Shown piece after piece: positions 12,128 through 23,214 of a DNA stretch of 64,000 bases. A program made the translations under genes and the position numbers. The notes beneath the pieces are model-generated. The model did not search any database, was not told where the DNA came from, and worked only from the letters and a program-made list of their open reading frames with translations. The stretch is from Hemibagrus wyckioides (lineage: Eukaryota; Chordata; Actinopteri; Siluriformes; Bagridae): NCBI RefSeq assembly GCF_019097595.1, contig NC_080710.1, positions 5,525,280-5,589,279 of the forward strand. The letters run 5' to 3'. How positions within the stretch are numbered: the stretch's first letter is position 1; each line of letters opens with the position of its first letter.

Positions 12128-13374
12128 CACTATATTGCCAAAAGTATTCGCTCACCCATCCAAATAATCAGAATCAGGTGTTCCAATCATTTCCATGGCC
12201 ACAGGTGTATAAAATCAAGCACCTAGGCATGCAGACTGTTTTTACAAACATTTGTGAAAGAATGGGTCGCTCTCAGGAGCTCAGTGAATTCCAGCGTGGA
12301 ACTGTGATAGGATGCCACCTGTGCAACAAATCCAGTCGTGAAATTTCCTCGCTCCTAAATATTCCACAGTCAACTGTCAGCTGTATTATAAGAACGTGGA
12401 AGTGTTTGGGAACGACAGCAACTCAGCCTTGAAGTGGTAGGCCACGTAAACTGACGGAGCGGGGTCAGCGGATGCTGAGGCGCATAGTGCGAAGAGGTCG
12501 CCAACTTTCTGCAGAGTCAATCGCTACAGACCTCCAAACTTCATGTGGCCTTCAGATTAGCTCAAGAACAGTGCGCAGAGAGCTTCATGGAATGGGTTTC
12601 CATGGCCGGCAGCTGCATCCAAGCCATACATCACCAAGTGCAATGCAAAGCGTCGGATGCAGTGGTGTAAAGCACGCCGCCACTGGACTCTAGAGCAGTG
12701 GAGACGCGTTCTCTGGAGTGACGAATCGCGCTTCTCCATCTGGCAATCTGATAGACGAGTCTGGTTTTGGCGGTTGCCAGGAGAACGGTACTTGTCTGAC
12801 TGCATTGTGCCAAGTGTAAAGTTTGGTGGAGGGGGGATTATGGTGTGGGGTTGTTTTTCAGGAGCTGGGCTTGGCCCCTTAGTTCCAGTGAAAGGAACTC
12901 TGAATGCTTCAGCATACCAAGAGATTTTGGACAATTCCATGCTCCCAACTTTGTGGGAGCAGTTTGGAGTTGGCCCCTTCCTCTTCCAACATGACTGTGC
13001 ACCAGTGACCAAAGCAAGGTCCATAAAGACATGGATGACAGAGTCTGGTGTGGATGAACTTGACTGGCCTGCACAGAGTCCTGACCTCAACCCGATAGAA
13101 CACCTTTGGGATGAATTAGAGCGGAGACTGAGAGCCAGGCCTTCTCGTCCAACATCAGTGTGTGACCTCACAAATGCGCTTCTGGAAGAATGGTCAAAAA
13201 TTCCCATAAACACACTCCTAAACCTTGTGGACAGCCTTCCCAGAAGAGTTGAAGCTGTTATAGCTGCAAACGGTGGACCGACGTCATATTGGACCCTATG
13301 GATTAGGAATGGGATGTCACTTAAGTTCATATGCGAGTCAAGGCAGGTGAGCGAATACTTTTGGCAATATAGTG
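12128..13374 (+). mobile_element. Tc1-like transposon copy A (1247 bp), inactive
   Basis: The termini are CACTATATTGCCAAAAGTA and its inverse TACTTTTGGCAATATAGTG, flanked on both sides by TA. The length is identical to the intact copy at 29444..30690. Confidence 0.95.
12262..13292 (+). pseudogene. Tc1 transposase, copy A, multiply disabled
   Basis: Aligned by eye to the intact copy at 29578..30609, this frame has at least four lesions. CGA became TGA after TTATQP near 12430, stopping translation in the DNA-binding domain. One nucleotide is deleted near 12607, where GGCCGAGCAG became GGCCGGCAG, shifting frame in the linker. His became Thr in the second catalytic block (CAPVTKARS against CAPVHKARS). 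The terminal TGA became TGG, extending the frame. The catalytic segment from 12657 onward otherwise reads normally, with SDESRF, QHDCAP and [14 protein letters not shown]. Confidence 0.93.
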
Positions 13375-13384
13375 TAGATTATTC

Positions 13385-14401
13385 CACACTTTATGTTGCT
13401 GGGGTTGTGGGGTGAGAACTTGCCCGGAGATAGGTTGCTGTAATCAAAATAGTTTTCAGGTGTTTATGAAGAAAACAAATTAAATCACTCACTGCATGAT
13501 TTTTTTTTTATTGGTCAAGCTAATCACGAAAAGAAGAAAACTTTGTGGTTGTTTTGCTATTCATATGGTAAATATACTAGTAAAGAGTTTTTTTACTGTG
13601 TTTGAAAACTTTCTGTAGGGAGCAGTAGATATTCTTTAACACAGTACTTAATGGTTCAGAAATAGACATATACATTCTAGAGATTTTGCCAGTCTGAAAG
13701 CTAGTATCAGTATCAAAAATAATACAGAATAAAATTAAGCATTAATTCAATCTTATTCTGTAACCAACAATTTCAAAGGATTTTTAAATGGAAATAATTA
13801 GATATACATATTTACATATATACATATGATGACCGTAATTTTTTTTAAAGATTGATAATATTTTTTAAATGAGATTTATACTTTGTTATATGTGCAGTAT
13901 AAGTGAAAGTATTGTGAAAGTGATGAAAGTATTTACATGAATAATAAAAAAAGCTGTAAGTTTAATTAAGTGTATTTTATTTTTATTTTTTTTCAATTTA
14001 TATTAGGAGAGTTGACAGAAAAAAGTCACATAAGAATGGATGATATCTGATGACATTTAAAGCTTTGGAAAAGTCAGCTTGTGGTATTGAGGCAGATCTA
14101 ATTAATACTTAAATAATGGTTTCATACTGAATGATTATAATTATTAATAAATAAAAAGAATTTCAAGATGTTCAAATTGATCTTATTCCATTTACCAGTG
14201 CTAATGATGTATAAAATCATCAGCATATTACCAATTGTTATATATCTGAAATTTTATAAAAGTGGTACTGACGTTCATTTTAATAACCTACATTACTCTA
14301 AGACTCTGTAAAAGCAGACGAGTATGGACACAGTCAGCTGTTCAGCTTTAAAAAAATAAAAAGCACTTACATGTTGTCTTGTTGGGAGAAATCATTGCCA
14401 T
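13385..14401 (-). pseudogene. Chemokine receptor remnant psi-0 (exon 1 plus start of exon 2)
   Basis: The exon 1 equivalent is 14401-14371, reading MAMISPNKTT and ending at a GTAAGT donor as in R1. The exon 2 remnant begins at 13459 and reads [18 protein letters not shown], the acidic, tyrosine-containing receptor N-terminus, but it stops matching after the NIK codons near 13389. The seven-helix body is absent. The splice acceptor that is CAG in R1 reads CAC here. A Tc1 and a gypsy fragment occupy the sequence just beyond the truncation. This copy cannot encode a receptor. Confidence 0.8.
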
Positions 14402-14541
14402 TATTCATTAGTCCAAGTGTGAGTGTGAAAGAAAGTTGTATATTTTGATATAAAAACAAGGGACTGAGAGATTTTGCTGTGATATTTCTGAGGTGGGGTT
14501 TCGTCCTACTCACAGAACAGCCAAGTCTCAAACTTTTTGTC

Positions 14542-14549
14542 CTTTTATG
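14542..14549 (-). promoter_or_regulatory. TATA-like box upstream of psi-0 exon 1
   Basis: CATAAAAG on the complement strand, about 140 bp upstream of the exon 1 ATG, at the same relative position as in R1 and R5. Inferred from conservation only. Confidence 0.35.
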
Positions 14550-14798
14550 GATGAATTGTGCTAATTTTAGCAGAAAAACAAGAACACTGCAATTCCAAGA
14601 ACCTTTTAAAATAATCGACAAACAAGACATACCAAGTCATGAACTCATCAGTCACATCAGTGTCCTCATCTCTACTGCTTTCTTTTAAACAAAAACTTGT
14701 GCAGGATCTAAAGAAAAACGGTAACGCTTTATAATAACTGCACACTTTTAAGTATTAGTTAAGCATGAGTACATACTTTATTAATCATTTACAAGGCA

Positions 14799-15660
14799 CA
14801 TTTGTGTAAGTTGAGGGTAATGCCAGAATTTTCCATCTTTTGGAGCACAGCGTGGAGGCATGCATTATGCTTCACTTGAGAACACCCCGACACAAGTACA
14901 TCATCCATGTGACAGACCACTCCATCCAGGCCATCAGTGACTTCCGTTACCATGCGGTTGTGAAAGTGTTCAGGTGCCGATGCGATACCGAAGGGCAGAT
15001 GATTGAAGTAGTACCATCCAAACGGTGTGATAAAAGTTGTCAGCTTGGCGGACTGCTCAGCTCGAGGGATCTCATGTTCGAGCCCATGTTCACATCGAGC
15101 TTACTAAAAACACAAGCTCCCGCTAACAGTCCAAGGGTCTGTTCAACAGAGGGAAGAATGTATTTCTCCCTTCACACTGATTCATTGAACTGTGGGTCCC
15201 CAGACTTTCTAGGTACCACAACAATGCCTGCACACCACTCCATGGGCTCCTCTACCCTGCTTATGACCCTCAAATGCTTCATGCGTTGCAGTTCCTTTTT
15301 TACTTTAGGCATGAGTGGAGGAGGGATGCGCCGTTGGAGTTTTGAATCTATGGTCTCTGTATCAGTCACAGCCCACTGCACAACTTAGGATAGCGTTCCT
15401 GCAAAGTGTATATGCTTATGTCATCTACACGTGTGACAAGACCAAGTTCGGTAATGGCAGGTCTGCCTAGCAGTGTCGAATGCAGACTTTTAACAACACT
15501 TCCTCCAATGTATGCTTGTTGCCTTTCTGAAGTAGCATGTTCGAAACATCAATCACATTGAGTGGTGAGCATCCCAGTCCAAGTAAGGGCTTAGTCACTT
15601 TCTGGAGTGCAGGTTTCTTGCCATCCTTGAAAATGCTGATGTTAATTCAGATTAGTCATT
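14799..15660 (-). mobile_element. Ty3/gypsy reverse-transcriptase remnant, copy 1
   Basis: On the complement strand the pieces read RRIPPPLMPKVKKELQRM, then ISRVEEPMEWCAG and VVVPRKSGDP (start of gypsy RT), then in shifted frames LLAGACVFSKLD, QLTTFITPFGWYYF, PFGIASAPEHF and GLDGVVCHMDDVLV. HMDDV is the YXDD catalytic block. Several frameshifts and stops make it inactive. A continuous 182-codon frame on the forward strand over the same DNA is only its shadow. It joins the 5' flank of psi-0 directly at 14799. A near-identical copy lies at 23215-24055, so this remnant was duplicated with the receptor array. Confidence 0.8.
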
Positions 15661-15997
15661 TCCACCTAACTGATAATAACATGAGCAGGTGACCCACACA
15701 CAACAATAAAGGAGCGAGAGATCTTCTTGAATGCATCCCAAATATTAAAACACTGCAACGTAATATAGATGGCATTCATTTCTCTAAACAATGTGTCCCT
15801 AATGTTTACAGCTGTGTTTTATTTCTTGGAGAAATTATGCAATTATGTTTTATAAACTCATCTTTGTAGATTGACTGATACTGTCAGGTGTAAGATTTTC
15901 ACATGATATGCTTTTCATTAATATAAATAACACCTGGAAAACATGGTCTCTGAAACCCTGAAACTAATATAACTGATGTAACACTTCTGTTTCTCTT

Positions 15998-16041
<44 letters not shown>

Positions 16042-17038
16042 ATTTCTATCTCTTTCAACCACTCCCCCACTCCCCCAGCTAGGATTATGGTGTTTGTTGT
16101 GTTTCCACTAGGCACAGAGTAAGTATTTAGAAGTGATGTTAAGAGCCATTTTTTAGAAATGCAGTCAGTTCTGTCTCTTCTTTACATGTACAGTCTAAAT
16201 GACAAAAATCTTTCTTAAACACAGTCACCTGTCTCTATGTCACCTTTCAACAGGAACTATTTTTTTCTTGCTACAGAATGCACTTTGGGATGTTCACTGT
16301 TTTCCCAACTGATCCTTGACTTCTGAGCCATTTTTTGTTAATTGTTGCTATGTTCAGGTTTTCAAGTGATATCAGAAACATATTTAATTTTCTTTCACAC
16401 TGGCACCACAATATGAGGTAAACACTGCAAAAAGCTTCAGAGCAGCTTCTAAATTTCAAGTGTGAAAGGTTTTCATTAATAGAAATAACACTATCAGTAG
16501 CCAAGTTTACATCAACAACTGGAAAACATGACTATTGACTGGGATATTTTTTTTGCCCTGAAACTGCTATTACTGACATAATAGCACTTTATTTAATTAT
16601 TGACCTGACTCTAATTTATGAGGTTACTGTGCAACTTAATGTAACTGACACCAAAGAATAATATTTTGTTAATAAAAGTAATAAATGGGTTTTTTGTACA
16701 AAACATGAATACACAATATAGAGAAGGTAAAATAAGAGAATTTACAGAGTCACAGACATTCGATGCTTGATGGTAAATGCAGCTCTTATATTGTATAATG
16801 TAGAACTTTTTATCCCTCTGGAGAATGTATGTTGTGTAATGTATGTTAATTCTGTTCCTGGGACTGAGCAAAAGTCTCCTGTGTAGACCAGCTGGTCTCA
16901 GTATGTGTATGTGTTTGGGGAAGAATGAACAAAATCACTGCAAGGTATTAAACCATATATTTTAAATGTTATTTTCTAAAAACTTTATGATGGTAGCAAG
17001 TTGTTAAACACGGCCTGGTCAAAATTATTAAGCATAGT
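15636..17038. repeat. Duplicated 3' flank of receptor R1 (duplicon unit 1)
   Basis: This block, beginning near GCTGATGTTAATTCAGATTA, recurs nearly unchanged at about 24056-25489 and 37372-38711, each time ending at a receptor stop codon. It contains no gene; the conserved reading frames in it (for example at 16271-16504 and 16611-16871) reflect recent duplication. It includes a variable pyrimidine microsatellite at 15999-16040. Confidence 0.85.
15999..16040. repeat. (CT)n microsatellite within duplicon unit 1
   Basis: TTTCTCTTTCTCTCTC-type run. The same position is an expanded (CTTT)n(CT)n in unit 2 and a short (CT)n in unit 3. Confidence 0.9.
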
Positions 17039-19014
17039 TTAGATGTTTTGACTTTGATCTGTCACTGAGGAGCATGAGTACATAGTGGTCATCCTCTGTG
17101 AGCTCTCACTTTCAATTATTGGGCACTGACCAAAGCAGAGTGGAAACCACTCTTTCAGGATCTTTAGAAATAAATTCCTGAATCTCTGCCCCACAAAGGC
17201 ATAGATGATGGGGTTGAGGCAGCAGTGACTGAATGCTATGCTTTCCACCCACTGTATAGCCATGTTCAGGTCCTGATTCCACTGACTGGTGTTTATATAA
17301 CCCAGTTGATGCAGGAACTTCAGGAAGATGACGATGTTGTAAGGCGTCCAGAAAATGAAGAAAACACTGACCAAGACCAGTATGAGTCTGACAGCTTTGT
17401 GTTTCTTCTGAGACTTCATGGACATTAAGATGGGGATGATGCGCGAGTAGCAGAACACCATCACTGAGAGAGGAATGATTAAGCCGAGGATGTTCAGCTC
17501 GATGTAAGAGAACAGCCTCCATTTCAGGTTTGGATGTTCAAAACTACATGTGGATTCATTTGGTTTATTTGACATGCATATTTGTGAGAAAATTATATTT
17601 GGCAGAGAAGCTACCAGGCTAAGTGTCCACGTAAACAAAATCAGGGCTATGATAGCTCTGACAGACCGGTACTTGGAAAAGAGGGAGGTATAGGTGTGGA
17701 CAATGACAGCATAGCGGTCTATGGTCATGAGCATCATGAAGAAGATACTTCCATAGTATCCCAGCATGTACAGTGCTGTCACTGCATGGCACATGAAGTT
17801 CCCAAAGACCCACTGAGTGATGGCGGCGTAATGAGCCCAGAAAGGCAATGAGAGAAGGAAAAGGAGGTCTGAAAGGGCCAGGTTGAAGAGGCACACATCT
17901 GATATGTTGGACCTTTTATGGTACTTGACCAGGACACACAACACCAGACCGTTGCCAATTAACCCCATGATGAAAACGATGCTGTAGATTGTAGGGAGGA
18001 AGACTCTGCTGAAGGCCTTCATGTGGTTGGTGTTGTGGGGTGAGAAGTCATCCTCAGTTAAGTTGTCGTAATCAGAATAGTCTTCAGCTGTTTATGAAAA
18101 AACAAATCATATCATTTATTGCATGTTTTTTTCATTGTTCAAGCTAATTACTAAAAGAAGAAAATGTTGTGATTGTTTTGCTTTTCGTAAGGTAAACCTA
18201 GCAGTAAAGAATTTTTTAACTGTGCTTGAAAACTTTAGAGATTTTAATTTTTAAATTTTTGAACTTTAGATTTTCTTGAACACAGTACTTAATGGTTCCG
18301 ATTAAAACAAATACATTCTACAGATATCACCAGTCTGTAAGATACTATCACTATAAAAAATAAGATAAATAAAGATTCTGTAATAAACAATTTCAAAGGA
18401 TTTTTAAATGGAAATAATATATACTTACATATATACACATGATGACCGTTTTTTTAGGATTGACAGTATTTTTAAATTAGATTTATACTTTGTTATATCT
18501 GCAGTATATGTGTTTGCATGAAAGTATTTACATGAATAATGAAAAATAGCTGTAAGTTTTATTAAGTGTATTTTCTTTCTTTTTAAAAATTTTTATTAGG
18601 AGTTTTTACAAAAAAAAGTCACATAAGAATGGATGATATCTGATGACATTTAAAGCTTTGGAAAAGTCAGCTTGTGGTATTGAGGCAGATCTAATTAATA
18701 CTTAACTAATGCTTTCATACTGAATGCTGCAGATCATAATTATTAATAAATAAAAAGAATTTCAAGATGTTCAAATTGATCTTATTCCATTTACCAGTGC
18801 TAAGGATGTATAAAATCATCAGCATATTACCAATTGTTATATATTAAATATTTATATTTGAAATTTTAGTAAAGTGGTACTGACGTTCCTTTTAATAACC
18901 TACATTACTCTAAGACTCTGTAAAAGCAGACAAGTATGGACACAGTCAGCTGTTCAGCTTTAAAACAAATAAAAAGCACTTACATGTTGTCTCGTTGGGA
19001 GAAATCATTGCCAT
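17039..19014 (-). CDS. CC-type chemokine receptor R1, intact, two coding exons
   Basis: Seven-helix G-protein-coupled receptor of the CCR family, expected at the leukocyte plasma membrane. Exon 1 is 19014-18984 (MAMISPNETT plus one base, GTAAGT donor); exon 2 is 18087-17039 after an AAACAG acceptor. The phases agree and give 359 aa, ending at TAA. The N-terminus is acidic and tyrosine-rich (SEDYSDYDNLTEDDF), suited to tyrosine sulfation and chemokine binding, with N-glycosylation sites NET and NLT. Visible marks: GNGLV in TM1, NLALSD in TM2, PFWAHYAA, Cys110 paired with Cys191, DRYAVIV at 134-140 (usually DRYLAIV), FWTPYNIV in TM6, [10 protein letters not shown] in TM7 and a Ser/Thr-rich tail. 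It has no cysteine in the N-terminus or ECL3 but an extra Cys181 in ECL2. It is closest by eye to the CCR1-5/CCR8 group; I do not assign an orthologue. Confidence 0.9.
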
Positions 19015-19154
19015 TATTCATTAGTCCAAGTGTGAGTGTGAAAGAAGGTTGTATGTCTTGATATGAAAACAAGGGACTGAGCGATTTTGCTGTGATATTT
19101 CTGAGGTGGGGTTTCGTCCTACTCACAGAACAGCCAAGTCTCAAACTTTTTGTC

Positions 19155-19162
19155 CTTTTATG
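19155..19162 (-). promoter_or_regulatory. TATA-like box of R1
   Basis: CATAAAAG on the complement strand, about 140 bp upstream of the R1 start codon, inside a block shared with R5 (TAAAATTAGCACAATT upstream, GGACAAA and TTTGAGACT downstream). Conservation between two diverged intact genes in opposite orientation suggests the core promoter. No experimental evidence. Confidence 0.45.
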
Positions 19163-19406
19163 GATGAATTGTGCTAATTTTAGCAGAAAAACAAGAACAC
19201 TGCAATTCCAAGAACCTTTTAAAATAATCGACAAACAAGACATACCAAGTCATGAACTCATTAGTCACATCAGTGTCCTCATCTCTACTGCTTTCTTTTA
19301 AACAAAAACTTGTGCAGGATCTAAAGAAAAACGGTAACGCTTTATAATAACTGCACACTTTTAAGTATTAGTTAAGCATGAGTACATACTTTATTAATCA
19401 TTTACA

Positions 19407-20212
19407 AAGCATTGCTTCTATATTAATACTCATTAGCAATGAGCACATTATAAATGTCATTATAAATGCTTTATTCATGATCAAAAAGCATATATATAAT
19501 GTGCTTGATAATAGCATTTACATACTTTATTAATGATCAATTTATATGTTTAAAATAAGCATATCACAGGTCACAATCAACAACATGATCAACTCTATGC
19601 GAAGGAAATGTGTTGCACTGCATGAGGCAAATGGTGGTCACACCAGATACTGACTAGTTTTCGGACGCCCCCTGGACCCCCCCAATACAGTAAAACTGCA
19701 CATTTTAGAGTAGCCTTTTATTGTGTCCAGCCTAAGGCACACCTGTGCAATAATCATGCTGTCTAATCAGCATCTTGATATGCCACACCGGTGAGGTGGA
19801 TGGATTTCCTCGGCAAAGGAGAAGTGCTCACTAACACAGATTTAGACAGATTTGTGAACAATATTTGAGAGAAATAGGCCTTTTGTGTACATAGAAAAAG
19901 TCTTAGATCTTTGAGTTCAGCTCATGAAAAATGGGGGTATAGGTATATCAGTGTAGAAATATTTATTTCAAGATGCACAAAATAACCAAAAAAATGAGCA
20001 CAATAGAAACAAATTTGCAAATTCTACATTTCAAACTGAAGTCTCACAATTAGCAGAGATAGAAAAACAAATATACAATATATGACATTTACATTTGACA
20101 CTATCAAGACAAAATAAATTAAGTTTATCTTTCCCATAGAAAGACCTCAATTCCTGCCATCTCAGTGCTCTTACAGTGGTTATAGTGACTGAATGACTAC
20201 TTGTACTTTTTT
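19407..20212. repeat. Dispersed-repeat interval between R1 and the Merlin fragment
   Basis: Sequence shared with the psi-0 flank ends here. The section 19700-19935 (TGTGCAATAATCATGCTG, GAGAAATAGGCCTTTTGTG) matches my memory of a well-conserved interspersed repeat in many teleosts; class uncertain. No gene seen. Confidence 0.4.
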
Positions 20213-21640
20213 GAAATGTCATGAATCAGTCTGCCAAATGCACCACCATGGTGTTTCTTTGCTAGCCATTCATTCCACTCAATAACTGCAAGGTGGTCAG
20301 AAAGCAACCTCTCAGTCTGATTTCCCCTAAGCCTCCAGATCTGCTCCTTGTAGGCTCTCCATTCGCCCTTTCAACATGCTGGGTATGGGCACCAGTGTGG
20401 GGATCTACATACCACCTGCTGTGGTTGACAGTGTGATGGTTGTACCCTAGTGCAGGGAGTATGCGATATGCACGCCACTCGTCACTGATAATTGATGACC
20501 CGGGTATCACATGATGGGCAATCAAGGGGACAAGATGCCTTCAAGATCTTCTCTCTAGAAGACGTAGAATAGGTTTTCCAGATCCTCACTGTGGATGATG
20601 CATCACACCTAGCATCCCAAAGACCCACTTCTTTCTTTTCCACCCACCAGCCATTCTTCCTCTACCATACTCATCGAAAACCAACACAACAAACAAAGCC
20701 ACAACAAGATAGATCATAATAACAGTAACTTTGGTACAGTTTAGTGCAAAAGCTTGCATCCCATTTTTGATCTGAGATTTTGTTTTCAGCGTGATATTTA
20801 ATACACAGTTAGCACCTAAGTTGCTTCATCAGAAATTAGTTAAAGTTGATTTTTAATTAATTTGTCAATGCAAACATTTGCACTTTTGTAGTTTTCATTA
20901 TTTTATCATAACTTATCTTTTATACAATCCTTGACCCTTTTTGTTACTTCTGGTACATTTTTACTGGCTTAATATACAATAAAATTATGTTAGGATTAGG
21001 GTGAAGTTTATATCTCCTCACCTTGAATTGGCAGAGTACTAGAATTATCATGTTAATTAACATAAATTTAACATGTTAAACTAAATTTGACATTTATTTA
21101 AAGTTGATATTGCTCTAACATACGTTTCTTTTGTGCCGAAAATGGCTTTCATTTATCACAACAAACTCCCTTCTTCCTGTACGCCTTCATCTTTTCCACT
21201 GCTTATTTTCTTCATCTTTTTACTAAGAGTTGCTGAACTGCCTGCAATGCTGTCATCCATCATGTCGATCTGCTGTAACCGTAGACCCTGTGAAAACCTT
21301 TAAAAGCAAATAAAACATGTAATGTTTATGTACACCTTTATGTAAAATAATTGACACTATATGCCTTATTTATTTAAAATATTTAAAATGCATATTTTAT
21401 GCAAATTACAAAGAGAACAGCAACAAAGTGACTTTATGATATACATGTCTATGTTCCTTCTGTCATTATGTGCCTACCTGTTTATGAATTGGATCCACTT
21501 ACTGAAGGAGACCTTTGATGCACTGATGATTGATTTGCACCTGACAGAAATTTGTTTTGCCCTTCCCTCATGTGCTGCTTGTCGACAAATCCTATTAAAA
21601 TAAAGAGGCTTCATGCAATGGTACGATTATGCTGTAATGT
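20213..21640 (-). pseudogene. Merlin (ISXO2-like) DNA transposase fragments
   Basis: Complement-strand exons. About 21600-21480 gives ICRQAAHEGRAKQISVRC and SKVSFSKW, resembling the zinc-ribbon end and the following SFF motif of Merlin transposases. About 20700-20630 gives VEEEWLVGGKEKK-type sequence in mixed frames. 20525-20213 gives IAHHVIPGSSIISDEWRAYR, YNHHTVNHSRWYVDPHTG, AHTQHVERANGE, then in another frame an NEWLAKKHHGGAFGR tail. IISDEW carries a catalytic Asp and HTQHVE the catalytic Glu of this DDE family. Frame changes near 20360-20370 and 20540-20560 show it is dead. Terminal inverted repeats were not located. Confidence 0.75.
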
Positions 21641-22083
21641 CCACCAACATTATCACTTATTGCAAATGAGTGTACTTTTACTTAATCTGTTATATATTTC
21701 TTACCAAGCATATTGATCTCCACTGTTTATTCTTTTCTTCATTTCCATATCTCAGTGGCATATTGTGCATTAAATATATTTTTTTTTAGCAGTTTTATTT
21801 TCTGAAGTCACTTAATCAACTTCAGGGTATTCTTCATAGAACTGCACTGATTAATAAGCTTCTTTAGCCGAGTTAATCTGCTCATTTTGTCTTCTTTTTT
21901 TTCATTTTAATAAAATATTTGCTTTATGGTAGTTACTTTATGGTGACCTCCAGCTAGTTTGTGATGTCATGGGTGGGAGATTTCACGTTCCCGCTATCCT
22001 ACGTAATCAATGTGGGACACAGGAAAACTCACGTTTACAAACTTCATCAATATAAGGAGGAAATGATACAACAGTGCAGGACA

Positions 22084-23214
22084 TGGAGACCTCTGACCAA
22101 AATCGAAAGGGCGTGCGGACCAGGGCCAAAAGGAATACCCGCGTGGAGATGGGCACATTAGATGAAACGTCCATCAGTGGCACTAGTGGTGAGTATGTTT
22201 CTTGGTTTACAGGCGCTCGTTATGGATGATGGCTAGCAAGCTAGCGGCTTGCTAGAGGTCTTGATGCCAGGGACACACAGGGGGGGTGGGACCGCTGTGA
22301 CACACTGCAGTGTATGCATCCTCAGGCTGGCAGAAGCCTAGCTGTCAACAGGAGACTTTTGTAATGTCATTTCCCACTCTCTTTGTGTAATATACAGGGG
22401 CCCAGAGGGATGAGAGTTTGTTAGACAACAGTAAAGTTAACAGAACGTTCTAAATCCATTGAATAATTTCTACAATTACTTTCAACCAGGTGTGTCCATG
22501 GCCCCCACGGCACAGCTGGCAGAAAAAAGAAAATCCCATCAGTTTGAGATGTGTAAGCTCAAAGTAGAGTGGAAAAAGGAGAAGATTGATGAGCTGACCA
22601 AAGAGAGAGACTAAAAGAGCAATCAGAAGGGCACAGAAAGAAGAAGAGGACAAAAAGGAAGGGAAAAGGGAAAAAGTATGGGAGGAAGTCAAAGAATATT
22701 GAAGCAAAGACATGTAAGAGGTTAGAATGCTAATTTTATGCATTACATAATAGCTTTATAACCTTCCAAGTACTTCACAGTAGAGGTTACAGAAAACTAT
22801 ATAAACTACCCTGATGAGAAATATTTTTTGGTTATATAAACCAATAAATCAGCACAACTCTGTATAATAGGGCTTATTCATGGGCTTAATTTAAGCATTT
22901 AATGTTGGAATGTTCTGATATTGTCTGGGTGTAACTGGGGTGGTCTGCTCTCTTTCTAAACTGATATTTGTGGAATGTATCATACTATAGATTGAAACAA
23001 TGTAAGTCAAAGGTGGGTGTGGGTATAATAAAAGCAAATACTAACACTAATTCTATTTTCTCTGAATTACAGCCCAAAACCCACAGCAGGTGGTGATCCG
23101 ATACAAAAAAATTCTTTGCCACTTCCGTAGAAGAGGGACAGTCTTATCTGGGTCTGGTTGCACACCTGAGTCTGATATAATGTGTCAGAGAAACTTGACT
23201 ACACGCTGCGACAA
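22084..23214 (+). pseudogene. CCDC106-like (coiled-coil) gene remnant, three exon-like pieces
   Basis: Piece 1 (22084-22190) reads METSDQNRKGVRTRAKRN and TRVEMGTLDETSISGTS, ending at GGTGAGTAT, a plausible splice donor. Piece 2 (about 22490-22715), after an AACCAG acceptor, reads GVSMAPTAQLAEKRKSHQ followed by a highly charged Lys/Glu coiled-coil stretch that is interrupted by TAA and a frame change. Piece 3 (from about 23072, after TTACAG) reads QNPQQVVIRYKKILCHFRRR and GTVLSG, like the C-terminal module of fish CCDC106-like proteins, a repetitive family. It is cut off at 23215 where gypsy sequence begins. Family assignment is from memory and moderate at best. Confidence 0.35.

Noticed and set aside
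12557..13330. 257-codon complement frame over Tc1 copy A (and 207 codons at 29901..30524)
   Set aside because: Antisense shadow of the transposase gene; the forward strand holds the DDE motifs and TIR-consistent start.
14840..15388. 182-codon open frame on the forward strand (also at 23260..23808)
   Set aside because: It is the antisense shadow of the gypsy reverse-transcriptase remnant; the complement strand carries recognisable RT motifs, and its duplication reflects the duplicon.
17112..17522. 136-aa complement frame repeated at 25563..25973, 38785..39228 and 43355..43765
   Set aside because: Alternative frame inside receptor exon 2. It is open in every copy only because the copies are near-identical; no known motif and no start context.
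20262..20525. Bacterial insertion-sequence contamination (ISXO2-like domain)
   Set aside because: The domain is shared with eukaryotic Merlin transposons; the fragments look spliced and lie in fish repeat sequence, so a native Merlin is the better reading.
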